From a virus, in the IMG/VR virus record IMGVR_UViG_3300021365_000081, positions 1-27,468 of that record: a stretch of DNA of 27,468 nucleotides; one strand, 5' to 3'. Below the pieces are notes generated by a model, which worked only from the letters and a program-made list of their open reading frames with translations, had not been told where the DNA came from and searched no databases. Within the stretch, counting starts at the first letter, position 1. Each line of letters begins with the position of its first letter. The position numbers were made by a program, and so were the translations under genes. Below are positions 17,087 through 23,396 of this stretch, in pieces.

Positions 17087-17654
17087 TAATGTTTTAAAAA
17101 AAGAATTTACCAAAAAAGATGTACAACGCGCACGTAATCTAATCACAGGTGATGCAGGTGCCCGTACTACTGAAGGAGTAGGTTATAAGAAAAAATACGA
17201 ACACCGTGTTGAAGGTGATGTATGGGAAGAAAATGGTAGAAAATGGACTATTAAAAATGGTCTAAAACAAAATATCACCAAAATGGATAAATTTAAAAAA
17301 ATGGGTAAAATGCCCTTATTTTGTCCTGAATGTAATACATTAATGAATGATGGCTTAGATAAAAAAGTTTACCCAGCTTACCAAAAGTGTCTTAATTGTG
17401 TTGTAGACTATGAAGCTGAATTAAAAAAACAAGGTAAAGATAAAGAATATTTTGATGGTTTACATAACAGCCATATATCTAATATTCAAAAAGAGTATAC
17501 AAATTTTATTAATGAAAAGCTTACTGAATCTAGTGATGGATATATTACTGAAAAAGGTGATAAAGAAAATTGGAGAGGAGGCTTATCAAAAGAACAACTT
17601 GAAAAAGAACTCCAAGAAGGTATGGAATTTCTTGAAAATTTGAAGGTTAAGTAA
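17079..17654 (+). CDS. Hypothetical protein with a C4 zinc-ribbon
   Basis: This gene encodes 191 residues. A C4 ribbon is formed by C82-x2-C85 (FCPEC) and C104-x2-C107 (KCLNC), separated by 18 residues, which is suited to structural zinc and nucleic-acid or protein binding. The N-terminal part (KKDVQRARNLITGDAGA, then GDVWEENGRKWTIKNG) has a Trp-containing beta segment before the ribbon. The C-terminus is helical and charged (SKEQLEKELQEGMEFLENLK). INE and LTE occur at 144-150. I associate the domain order with uncharacterised phage proteins. Its position among candidate packaged proteins suggests a virion or DNA-associated role, which is inference. Confidence 0.68.
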   Translation: MNDNVLKKEFTKKDVQRARNLITGDAGARTTEGVGYKKKYEHRVEGDVWEENGRKWTIKNGLKQNITKMDKFKKMGKMPLFCPECNTLMNDGLDKKVYPAYQKCLNCVVDYEAELKKQGKDKEYFDGLHNSHISNIQKEYTNFINEKLTESSDGYITEKGDKENWRGGLSKEQLEKELQEGMEFLENLKVK

Positions 17655-17667
17655 TTTTATATATTTA
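17639..17667 (+). promoter_or_regulatory. Candidate Bacteroidota-type promoter
   Basis: TTTG at 17639-17642 lies 17 bases upstream of TATATTTA at 17660-17667, close to the Bacteroidota consensus TTTG-N(17-23)-TAnnTTTG; the final G is absent. The -7-like box ends 8 bases before the ATG at 17676, so a transcript would have a very short leader. The box also matches the ATATTTAT motif seen before other genes. Chance matches are expected at this base composition. Confidence 0.3.
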
Positions 17668-17675
17668 TCAACAGT

Positions 17676-18095
17676 ATGGCTCAATGTAATATAGAAGAAG
17701 TAATTAAATCTGTAGTAGCAGAAAAAAAACGGGATCGATGTCTCCGCATTGCTGACAGAAAATTTGATAAACCTTCTGCATACAAAAGTGGAGCTGTTGT
17801 TAGATGCCGTAAAGGGAATATTTGGAAAGGTTTAAAAGAAGAACAACAAACTTTAGTTCAAGAAAAAGCTAAAGAAACTTTACGCACCTGGTTTAACAGA
17901 TCAGGAGCACCTGGTAAAACAGGAGGGTGGGTTGATTGTAATGCTCCTATTCGTAAAGATGGTAAAATAACAGGTTATAAATCTTGTGGTAGAAAAAAAG
18001 ACGAAAAACGCTCTTACCCAGCTTGCAGACCAACAGCTGCTAAGTGTAAAGATAAAGGTAAAGGTAAATCTTGGGGTAAAAAAGCCTCAAAATAA
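17676..18095 (+). CDS. Basic Cys-rich phage protein with GGWVDC...PACRPT module
   Basis: This gene encodes 139 residues and is strongly basic. Two blocks are visible: SAYKSGAVVRCRKGNIWKG (34-52), and a Cys-rich module running GGWVDCN (83-89), CGRKKDEKR (104-112) and YPACRPTAAKC (114-124), followed by a Lys/Gly-rich tail. The second block is one I recall from a domain of unknown function widespread in phages and some cellular genomes (possibly DUF5872; the number is from memory). The spaced Cys residues may bind zinc, and the basic tail suggests nucleic-acid contact. The start at 17676 follows a TATATTTATC motif. Function is unknown. Confidence 0.7.
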   Translation: MAQCNIEEVIKSVVAEKKRDRCLRIADRKFDKPSAYKSGAVVRCRKGNIWKGLKEEQQTLVQEKAKETLRTWFNRSGAPGKTGGWVDCNAPIRKDGKITGYKSCGRKKDEKRSYPACRPTAAKCKDKGKGKSWGKKASK

Positions 18096-18126
18096 CATAA
18101 CTAAAGGGAACTTATCAATATTATAA

Positions 18127-18316
18127 AAAATGAAAAAATCTGAATTTAAAGAATATTTGAAAACTGAGATACTTCAAATGTCTGAAGCTACTAAAGAAGA
18201 AGTAGACACACAAAAAGAACTTAATGCCGAATTAGAAAAAACTAAGGAATTAACTTCTACAATGGAAGGTAAAATGAAAAAATCTGAATTTAAGGAATAC
18301 CTTAAAAATGAGATTT
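18127..18316 (+). repeat. Direct DNA repeat of the gene start region
   Basis: A stretch of about 25 bases beginning aaaatgaaaaaatctgaatt is present at 18127 and again at 18271, 144 bases (48 codons) apart and in frame. The identity is highest over the start codon and first eight codons, as expected for a tandem duplication of the leader. Confidence 0.75.
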
Positions 18317-18705
18317 TAGCAGAACTTAGCAATATTGACCCTGGAACCGAACCTAAGTCATTCTTAAGAAAAAAACCAAGTTATGTTCAATTAGAAGCTG
18401 GTGGCAATATTGATCCTGGAGTAGAACTTAAATCTTTTTTAAAGAAAAAACCAGATCATATTCAACTTGAAGAAGAAGAAGAAGTTGATGTTGATATTGA
18501 TGTAACCGATGATGTAGAAGTTGATGACGAAGTATCTATAGAAGCAACCCCAGAGGAAGCTACGCTAGTGGGTATGACAGATGAATTAGTAGCAATAGCT
18601 AAACGAGCAAAAGATGCTGGATTTATAGAATTAGCAAACCAAATTCTTAATTCTGCAAAATTCTCTTCCAAAACTCAATTTGACGCAATCACACCTGAAG
18701 TATAA
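18130..18705 (+). CDS. Acidic protein with duplicated leader and duplicated linker modules
   Basis: This gene encodes 191 residues. MKKSEFKEYLK(T/N)EIL occurs twice, at 1-15 and 49-63, and NIDPGxExKSFLxKKPxxxQLE occurs twice, at 68-89 and 93-114. The segment 115-140 is extremely acidic (EEEEEVDVDIDVTDD and onward), and the C-terminus from about 147 is a helical module (MTDELVAIAKRAKDAGF). The second leader retains its own Met at 49, preceded by AAA-rich sequence, so an internal start giving a 143-residue form is possible. LAE at 63-65 fits the L/I-x-E protease consensus. An acidic, repetitive, possibly trimmed protein suggests scaffold or capsid-interior use. This is inference. Confidence 0.65.
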   Translation: MKKSEFKEYLKTEILQMSEATKEEVDTQKELNAELEKTKELTSTMEGKMKKSEFKEYLKNEILAELSNIDPGTEPKSFLRKKPSYVQLEAGGNIDPGVELKSFLKKKPDHIQLEEEEEVDVDIDVTDDVEVDDEVSIEATPEEATLVGMTDELVAIAKRAKDAGFIELANQILNSAKFSSKTQFDAITPEV

Positions 18706-19649
18706 TGGCTAAGAAAAAAACCAAATTAGAAAAAATGTCTAAAGATGAAAGAACATCTTTAGCATATGCCTTAGCTACTAATTTGGCTAAGCATGGTAAG
18801 CCTCAAACACCTAAAAATGAGCGTAAGTTAACTAAGGGTGAAGCGAATAAAAAGGAAAAGCACGTCATGAAATTTAAAGATTCTTTTGATTTAGAAGAAT
18901 TAAAAAATCCTAAAAAAGCTGATTTAAATAAAGATGGCAAACTTTCTTCTTACGAAAAAACTAGAGGAGCAGCTATTGAAAAAAATATAAATGAAGCACC
19001 AGGATCTACATTAACCCTGTCTCAATCCGATATGGATAAACTACACAAAGATGGGAAATTAGAAATTGATGGTCATAAAATTTTATTCAAAATGAATGAG
19101 GATTTAGATTTGGGCCATCAGGATAATGAACCCCATATGCTTAAAAAAGATCTTTATAGGATTGCTAAGTATGCCTCTGAATTATATATGATAGTAAATA
19201 ATTTTGATAATAAAGGAATGGAAGTTGATTTTCCCCATTGGTGGCAATCAAAAATTATCAAAGCAAAAAGCATGTTAATCTCAGCTAAACATTACTTAGA
19301 TGGGGAATTAACAATCCCTCAAATAGATGCTATGTTAGAAGAAGAAATGGATTTAAACGATCCTATTTTAGTAAAACAAAGAGCAGATAAAATAAATCGT
19401 GAAAAAGGGGATTTTGGTAAAGCATATGGAGATGCTGTTAAAGTTGCTTACGGTAGTGATAAAAACGCTAAAAAAATAGCTTTCCTTAAAAAAGAAAGAG
19501 ATCAATTAATGCGTGATATGGAACAAGAAGCTGAACCAGAGGGAGGACCTATTGCAGATAGATACGGTGCTAAATTAGATCGTATTGATAGTGCAATCGC
19601 CAAATTAGAAGGTAGAAAAGAAATGACTTATGATCAAGCTATTAAATAA
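18705..19649 (+). CDS. EF-hand-containing phage protein of unknown function
   Basis: This gene encodes 314 residues, with TAATG overlap at both ends. The N-terminus is Lys rich (MAKKKTKLEKMSKDER). Residues 73-84 (DLNKDGKLSSYE) form a textbook 12-residue EF-hand or dockerin-type Ca2+ loop with D73, N75, D77, K79, S81 and E84. INE at 95-97 lies just after it and separates the two halves. The second half has a conserved-looking helical block (MLKKDLYRIAKYASELY, then FPHWWQSKIIKAKSMLISAK) that I recall from other marine phage proteins. A C-terminal charged coiled segment follows. A role in Ca2+-dependent assembly, or as a packaged protein, is inferred; no catalytic residues are recognised. Confidence 0.68.
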   Translation: MAKKKTKLEKMSKDERTSLAYALATNLAKHGKPQTPKNERKLTKGEANKKEKHVMKFKDSFDLEELKNPKKADLNKDGKLSSYEKTRGAAIEKNINEAPGSTLTLSQSDMDKLHKDGKLEIDGHKILFKMNEDLDLGHQDNEPHMLKKDLYRIAKYASELYMIVNNFDNKGMEVDFPHWWQSKIIKAKSMLISAKHYLDGELTIPQIDAMLEEEMDLNDPILVKQRADKINREKGDFGKAYGDAVKVAYGSDKNAKKIAFLKKERDQLMRDMEQEAEPEGGPIADRYGAKLDRIDSAIAKLEGRKEMTYDQAIK

Positions 19650-20149
19650 TGCAAAAATCTGAATTCATAGCGAAAATTAAAACATTAGCAAAACAAGTTT
19701 ATGCTGATAAAACAAATCAACCTGAAATTGCTCAAAGTAAATTTCCAATGATTGATGAGTTCCCTCCATTAAAAAGTATAATGGATGATTTGTTTGATTT
19801 TCAATATGAACCTTTTGTAGATGACATACAGTGGATTGCTCCCCGTCCTACTACTTTTAGAATAATGTTAGTTAATGGAGCTAATTTTTATTTAATCTAC
19901 CAAGGTGAAGATGGAGATAAAGAATTATTTACCGCCCAAGTAGCTGGTAAAAATTATTGGCTAGAATCACTTGCTGAAGAACAACAAGCCTCAGAAGCCA
20001 TAGCTCGTTTATTAAGATTTAAGTATGCTGCTGTTCCTAAAGATGAAGAAATTGCAGATGAAGATCTAGGAGATGAATTCTCAGAAACAGAAACAGAAAC
20101 AGAAGTTGAAGTAGAACCAGCAGTCCCTCAATCAGTAGAAGATTTATAA
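19649..20149 (+). CDS. Hypothetical phage protein with acidic repeat tail
   Basis: This gene encodes 166 residues, with TAATG overlap at its start. The N-terminus MQKSEFIAKIKTLAKQVY resembles the MKKSEF leader of the gene at 18130. The core (FDFQYEPFVDDIQWIAPRPT, then FRIMLVNGANFYLIY and GKNYWLESLAEEQQASEAIARLL) is a compact alpha/beta module that I associate with uncharacterised proteins of marine phages. The last 35 residues are acidic and include an ETETETEVEVE run encoded by a gaaaca hexanucleotide repeat. No active site is evident. Its neighbours suggest the same accessory or virion cluster. Confidence 0.65.
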   Translation: MQKSEFIAKIKTLAKQVYADKTNQPEIAQSKFPMIDEFPPLKSIMDDLFDFQYEPFVDDIQWIAPRPTTFRIMLVNGANFYLIYQGEDGDKELFTAQVAGKNYWLESLAEEQQASEAIARLLRFKYAAVPKDEEIADEDLGDEFSETETETEVEVEPAVPQSVEDL

Positions 20150-20150
20150 T

Positions 20151-21272
20151 ATGGATGTTTTAGAAAAATTTTTAAGGAAAGTTTCATACAAATTTCCAAA
20201 AGGATATCCTGACATCACTGATAATCAAGATATGATTTTATTAGAAAACATTTTAAATAATCTTTTAAAAGAAGAAGTTCAATTTCGCCCCTTAGAATAT
20301 GGTGAGTTGAAAAAATCAGGTAGAGAATATAGAATATCTACTATATATAATAAAATTCAAGACAAAAAACCTTTTGTTACTACAACAGGTGAAGTAATAC
20401 TACAGTTTAATAACCCTGAACATGCTGAAGTTTTTAAAAATGAAGATAAAGAGGGAATTAAAACTTTAGGGGGACGTAATGTTAATATTTTTCCATTCTT
20501 TAAAGATAATAAAGATAAAACTTATGGTCTTCGAGATCTTTTAAAAACTACTGAATTTGGGGGAAAAGGATCAGGATCAGGTACGGTGGTAGAAGATAGA
20601 AATTTGGGTATTCTTAAAGAACTTATTAAAGACATACTTGATTCTACTGGTAAATCTTCAATTACTGTTAAAATAGGAAATGAAACCCACCCTAATATAG
20701 TAGGAGCCGAAACCCAGGCAGGAATGCCTAAATCAGATTTTAATCTTATTGATACTTCTGGTAAACCTGTCGTTTTTATTTCTCATAAAAAAGGGTCAAA
20801 CGCTGGTGATTTTATTAGGTGGAGTGGTTTTACTATGTATGCCGATGATTCTGAGGTTCAAGCATTTAACAATGCTTTAAAAAAATTCATCTCAGACAAT
20901 AATCTTGAAGGAGTCCCTAGAGCTTCAGCATTTATAGCTCCTGTTAAAAGTCCTGAACTTATAAGAGAATTAATATATGGACCTGAATATGGGGGAAATT
21001 ATTCTAAAGAAAATGTAAATATCATATTACAAGGAACCCCTAAACTTACAGAAGTAGGGGATGGTGTATATGAATTAGGTTCCAACCACACTCTCATCCC
21101 CCCTCAACTCCCAGAGGGAGATTATGCTCCTTATTTAACTTCCAAATATAGATCTGATAGAACTATGTTTGGTATTCCTGATAATGAAGCTATAGCTAGA
21201 ACAAAAGCAGTATCATACAGAGCCTCAAATGTTTATGAGTTGAAAAATGGAGAATTTATTAAAGTAAAATAA
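20151..21272 (+). CDS. Possible nuclease-fold phage protein with EFGGKGSGSG motif
   Basis: This gene encodes 373 residues and starts one base after the previous stop. A leader of about 40 residues ends in ILLEN and LLKEE (L-x-E at 30-32 and 39-41). EFGGKGSGSG lies at 135-144, followed by GMPKSDFNLID (191-201) and VVFISHKKGSNAGDF (207-221). An Asp followed about 15 residues later by a strand ending in S-H-K resembles the PD-(D/E)XK layout, and the GGKGxGSG segment with this pair is recurrent in marine phage proteins that I have seen described as restriction-endonuclease-like. The catalytic Glu is replaced by Ser, so activity is uncertain. The rest is unassigned. A packaged or host-takeover nuclease is a speculation. 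Confidence 0.6.
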   Translation: MDVLEKFLRKVSYKFPKGYPDITDNQDMILLENILNNLLKEEVQFRPLEYGELKKSGREYRISTIYNKIQDKKPFVTTTGEVILQFNNPEHAEVFKNEDKEGIKTLGGRNVNIFPFFKDNKDKTYGLRDLLKTTEFGGKGSGSGTVVEDRNLGILKELIKDILDSTGKSSITVKIGNETHPNIVGAETQAGMPKSDFNLIDTSGKPVVFISHKKGSNAGDFIRWSGFTMYADDSEVQAFNNALKKFISDNNLEGVPRASAFIAPVKSPELIRELIYGPEYGGNYSKENVNIILQGTPKLTEVGDGVYELGSNHTLIPPQLPEGDYAPYLTSKYRSDRTMFGIPDNEAIARTKAVSYRASNVYELKNGEFIKVK

Positions 21273-21275
21273 ATT

Positions 21276-21285
21276 AATATTTATA
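21276..21285 (+). promoter_or_regulatory. AATATTTATA motif upstream of the 21289 gene
   Basis: An exact copy of the recurrent motif lies in a 16-base gap and ends 3 bases before the ATG. The gap before the gene holds nothing else. Confidence 0.38.
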
Positions 21286-21288
21286 ACC

Positions 21289-21930
21289 ATGCTTAAACAA
21301 TACATTCAAGAAGCAATACAGGGCTATCAAATCCCACAAGAACCATGTTCATGTGGTTGTGGTGGCTGTGATGTAGCACCTAAAATCGCTTTACTGGAGA
21401 GTAAAGCGCCTATAAGCGAAGGTCTCCGATATCACATCGATAATGGCATCTCATTGCAAGACAATGTATTTAGAATAGGATCTAAAAAATACCTACAATT
21501 ATTTGCTGAAGCTCGTATGTTAAATGAATGGAAAACTATTAGCTTAGATGAAAATAGTAAATTCCTTATTGAAAATACTGACATTGGTAAATTTGGAATT
21601 TATGAAGGTAAAAAAGTCCCACTTGATATACCTAAAGCTATAGAAGAAGCAGAATATCAAGGTAAAGAAGTTCCAATTGGTAAACCTAAGCGTGGTGGTT
21701 CTAAAGCTTATTATGTTTATGTAATGGACGGAGACAAAGTTAAAAAAGTCTCATTTGGATCAGGCGGTTTAAGAGCAAAAATTAAAGACCCAAAAGCGCG
21801 ACAGGCATTTGCTGCTAGACACAATTGTGATCAAAAGAAAGATAGAACAACAGCAGGATATTGGAGCTGTAACCTCCCAAGATATGCCCCAGCACTCGGT
21901 TTAGGGCCTAAAATGAATACTTTTTGGTAA
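21289..21930 (+). CDS. Phage protein with N-terminal Cys cluster and RHNC...YWSC domain
   Basis: This gene encodes 213 residues. The leader MLKQYIQEAIQG includes I-Q-E (6-8). A Cys cluster CSCGCGGC occupies 20-27, with no clear family match. The main domain begins near ISEGLRYHIDNGISL (42-56) and runs through LFAEARMLNEW, DIGKFGIYEGKKVPLD (99-113), KRGGSKAYYVYV (134-145) and KKVSFGSGGL to AFAARHNC (173-180) and GYWSCNLPRYA (190-200). I recognise this ordered set as a recurrent domain of marine phage structural or accessory proteins, often fused to other domains; its activity is unknown. The conserved His/Cys pair could bind metal. An 8-bp hairpin lies in the coding DNA at 21387-21408. Confidence 0.7.
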   Translation: MLKQYIQEAIQGYQIPQEPCSCGCGGCDVAPKIALLESKAPISEGLRYHIDNGISLQDNVFRIGSKKYLQLFAEARMLNEWKTISLDENSKFLIENTDIGKFGIYEGKKVPLDIPKAIEEAEYQGKEVPIGKPKRGGSKAYYVYVMDGDKVKKVSFGSGGLRAKIKDPKARQAFAARHNCDQKKDRTTAGYWSCNLPRYAPALGLGPKMNTFW

Positions 21931-22511
21931 TGGATACATTTGATTATAAAGCATACTTAAAAAATAACCCTCTTTTAAAAGAAGAGTTAAAGGATAATGG
22001 CCCCGAAGAAAAAGCATTTGATAATGAATTCGATGCTTTAGGAACTGAATTAGCAGGAGCTATTAAAAATGAGTTAGGCGATAAAGCTAAAAAGCTTGAT
22101 GAAGTAGCAGGTGTAGTAGGTATTATAGGCTATATTTTATTATCTAATACTGTAGCTAACATGCTTGCCAAATTTGCCCAAAAAATGGCTAAAAAATATG
22201 ATTGGGGTAAAGGTGAAGAGGCAGCTAAAAATATATATAAGTGGACACACGACAACGAAAAAGCATTCCAAGCTCCTATTAGACGAATAGTTAGTTTATT
22301 TACTAAAGATGCAAAAAGGCAAGACCAAGTAGCTAAGATACTTTATGCTGTTTTAATTTTATTAATGGCAGGTCAAGCAGGTGGAAATGCAGCCTCTTAC
22401 CTTAAAAAAGCTAGTTGGCTTAAAGGAGGACTATATGGCCTAAAATCAGCTATTAAAGGTAAAGAAGTTCATACCATTTTTAAGGATGTAATAGCAGACA
22501 TAGGAGCATAA
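21930..22511 (+). CDS. Two-helix membrane-associated phage protein
   Basis: I start at the ATG 21930, which forms a TAATG overlap with the upstream stop. A TTG at 21924 is also in frame but adds only two residues inside the preceding gene. The 193 residues begin with MDTFDYKAYLKNNPLLKEEL, a leader ending in L-K-E (16-18) that resembles those of nearby proteins. Two hydrophobic segments follow, VAGVVGIIGYILLSNTVANM at about 60-80 and ILYAVLILLMAGQAGG at about 138-155, separated by a basic soluble loop. Ejected channel-forming or internal virion proteins can look like this, as can simple membrane proteins; there is no holin-specific evidence. It overlaps the next gene by TAATG. Confidence 0.62.
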   Translation: MDTFDYKAYLKNNPLLKEELKDNGPEEKAFDNEFDALGTELAGAIKNELGDKAKKLDEVAGVVGIIGYILLSNTVANMLAKFAQKMAKKYDWGKGEEAAKNIYKWTHDNEKAFQAPIRRIVSLFTKDAKRQDQVAKILYAVLILLMAGQAGGNAASYLKKASWLKGGLYGLKSAIKGKEVHTIFKDVIADIGA

Positions 22512-22762
22512 TGAACCCATATACAGATAATTTAAACATAAGAACATTTACTGAAGACGTAGATCCAATGTCGTTAATTTGGCATGAAGATCAAGAAGAT
22601 AGAACAATAGAAGTTATAGAAGGAAATGGGTGGAAGTTTCAATTTGATGAAGAAATCCCATTTGAACTTAAAGAAAATAGTAGTTTTGATATCCCTCGTG
22701 GATATTTACATCGTGTAATAAAAGGTAACGGAAATTTAACAATAAAAATTATAAAAAAATGA
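22511..22762 (+). CDS. Small cupin-like protein
   Basis: This gene encodes 83 residues. The order IWHEDQEDRTIEVIEGNGWK (24-43), FQFDEEIPFEL, FDIPRGYLHRVIKGNGNL (59-76) follows a small cupin barrel: a first strand pair around an acidic His-containing segment and a later IPxGxxHR turn that could carry the metal His. This small protein type is frequent in marine T4-like phages in my memory, with no known substrate. It overlaps the preceding gene by TAATG and the next by ATGA. The role could be metal binding or a structural scaffold. Confidence 0.65.
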   Translation: MNPYTDNLNIRTFTEDVDPMSLIWHEDQEDRTIEVIEGNGWKFQFDEEIPFELKENSSFDIPRGYLHRVIKGNGNLTIKIIKK

Positions 22763-22929
22763 ATACTCAAGAGTTATTTGAACAAATCGAAACTTTATAC
22801 GGAACGTTTAAAGCAGAACATGAAGGTAAATCTAAAGCAGCACACGGTAGAGCCCGTAAAGCTTTAGGGGAAATTAAAAAATTAGTAACTGAATATCGTA
22901 AAGCATCTGTAGCTGAAGATAAAAAATAA
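22759..22929 (+). CDS. Histone H1-like small basic protein, 56 residues
   Basis: The ATG at 22759 overlaps the preceding stop (ATGA), and the gene runs 56 codons to TAA. The protein MNTQELFEQIETLYGTFKAE continues with HEGKSKAAHGRARKALGEIK and KLVTEYRKASVAEDKK. The pattern (helical N-terminus, K-x-A-A-x-x-R-A-R-K-A-L-x-E-I-x-K-L, then EYRKAS) closely resembles the small histone H1-like proteins encoded in Bacteroidota genomes. Such proteins bind DNA and help compact it. Phage copies could act in genome packaging or in modifying the host nucleoid. I rate the family match as fairly strong; the function in the phage is inference. Confidence 0.75.
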   Translation: MNTQELFEQIETLYGTFKAEHEGKSKAAHGRARKALGEIKKLVTEYRKASVAEDKK

Positions 22930-22934
22930 AAAAT

Positions 22935-23276
22935 ATGTCCCATAAACTTACATCTAACTCCTCAGTAATATACAATGCTGAAAGACAACTTTCAGGAGTA
23001 CTAGAAATAATCCCTGAACAAATCACCTACCAAAATGATGGATCAAGTTATCATAATGTAATGATTAATTGTCCTGTAAAAACCCCAGATAATGGTTATG
23101 TAGCGGGTTTAAATTACAATGTAACAGAGGATGCTTGGAATACTTTTTTTGCATCTTTAACACTTACATCTACAGATGAATTTGATAAACAGGAGGAAGC
23201 AGCTTTAAAATATGTTTTAACTCAAATTGATGGTGATTGGGGGTTAACTGAAAGTGATTGGACATATAGCGCATAA
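22935..23276 (+). CDS. Hypothetical protein, last gene of the upstream transcription unit
   Basis: This gene encodes 113 residues, with a start five bases after the histone-like gene. The sequence is soluble and beta-prone in the first half (SSVIYNAERQLSGVLEII, then CPVKTPDNGYVAGLNYNV) and helical in the second (EDAWNTFFASLTL, then EEAALKYVLTQIDGDWG). It has one Cys and no signal peptide. I do not recognise the family. It is followed by the only clear intrinsic terminator in the window, so it closes the large rightward block. Confidence 0.6.
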   Translation: MSHKLTSNSSVIYNAERQLSGVLEIIPEQITYQNDGSSYHNVMINCPVKTPDNGYVAGLNYNVTEDAWNTFFASLTLTSTDEFDKQEEAALKYVLTQIDGDWGLTESDWTYSA

Positions 23277-23335
23277 TAAAAAAACATATAGACTGATTCA
23301 TAGCCAGTCGTAACTAAAAAAAAAACATGACATCT

Positions 23336-23365
23336 GTGGCGTCTCCTTTGGAGACGTCACTTTTT
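23336..23365 (+). terminator. Intrinsic terminator between the two transcription units
   Basis: The sequence forms an 11-bp stem (23336-23346 with 23350-23360, one G-T wobble) around a TTT loop and is followed directly by TTTTTG. The stem includes several GC pairs, which is exceptional in this AT-rich window. It lies 59 bases after the preceding stop codon and 31 bases before the next start, the expected place to end the long upstream unit. A shorter stem (GACTG 23291-23295 with CAGTC 23305-23309) precedes it and is weaker. Confidence 0.85.
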
Positions 23366-23378
23366 GTTTGTATATTTA
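23347..23378 (+). promoter_or_regulatory. Candidate Bacteroidota-type promoter for the oxidoreductase unit
   Basis: TTTG at 23347-23350 and TATATTTA at 23371-23378 are separated by 20 bases, close to the TTTG-N(17-23)-TAnnTTTG consensus of Bacteroidota, with the last base differing. It lies just upstream of the start at 23397, in the only sizeable gap of the window. The -33 box overlaps the terminator hairpin, so promoter and terminator share DNA. The call is tentative. Confidence 0.4.
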
Positions 23379-23396
23379 CATAATCTTAATACAATA

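Noticed and set aside
4850-21285. TATTTATA copies read as T4 late promoters (TATAAATA) on the minus strand
   Set aside because: No minus-strand genes exist here to be served, and the motif lies close to + strand starts. Kept only as a + strand motif finding.
21924-21929. TTG start at 21924 for the two-helix membrane protein
   Set aside because: It adds two residues within the previous gene; the ATG at 21930 makes the usual TAATG overlap.
23277-23335. Possible small RNA or tRNA in the gap before the terminator
   Set aside because: Only a weak 5-bp stem (23291-23309) is present, with no cloverleaf or conserved tRNA arms. The stretch is A-rich and otherwise featureless.
23364-23396. TTG start at 23364 for the oxidoreductase
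   Set aside because: It lies in the terminator T-tract and adds 11 residues before the Rossmann strand. The ATG at 23397 is immediately before EKIVIIGAGVAG.
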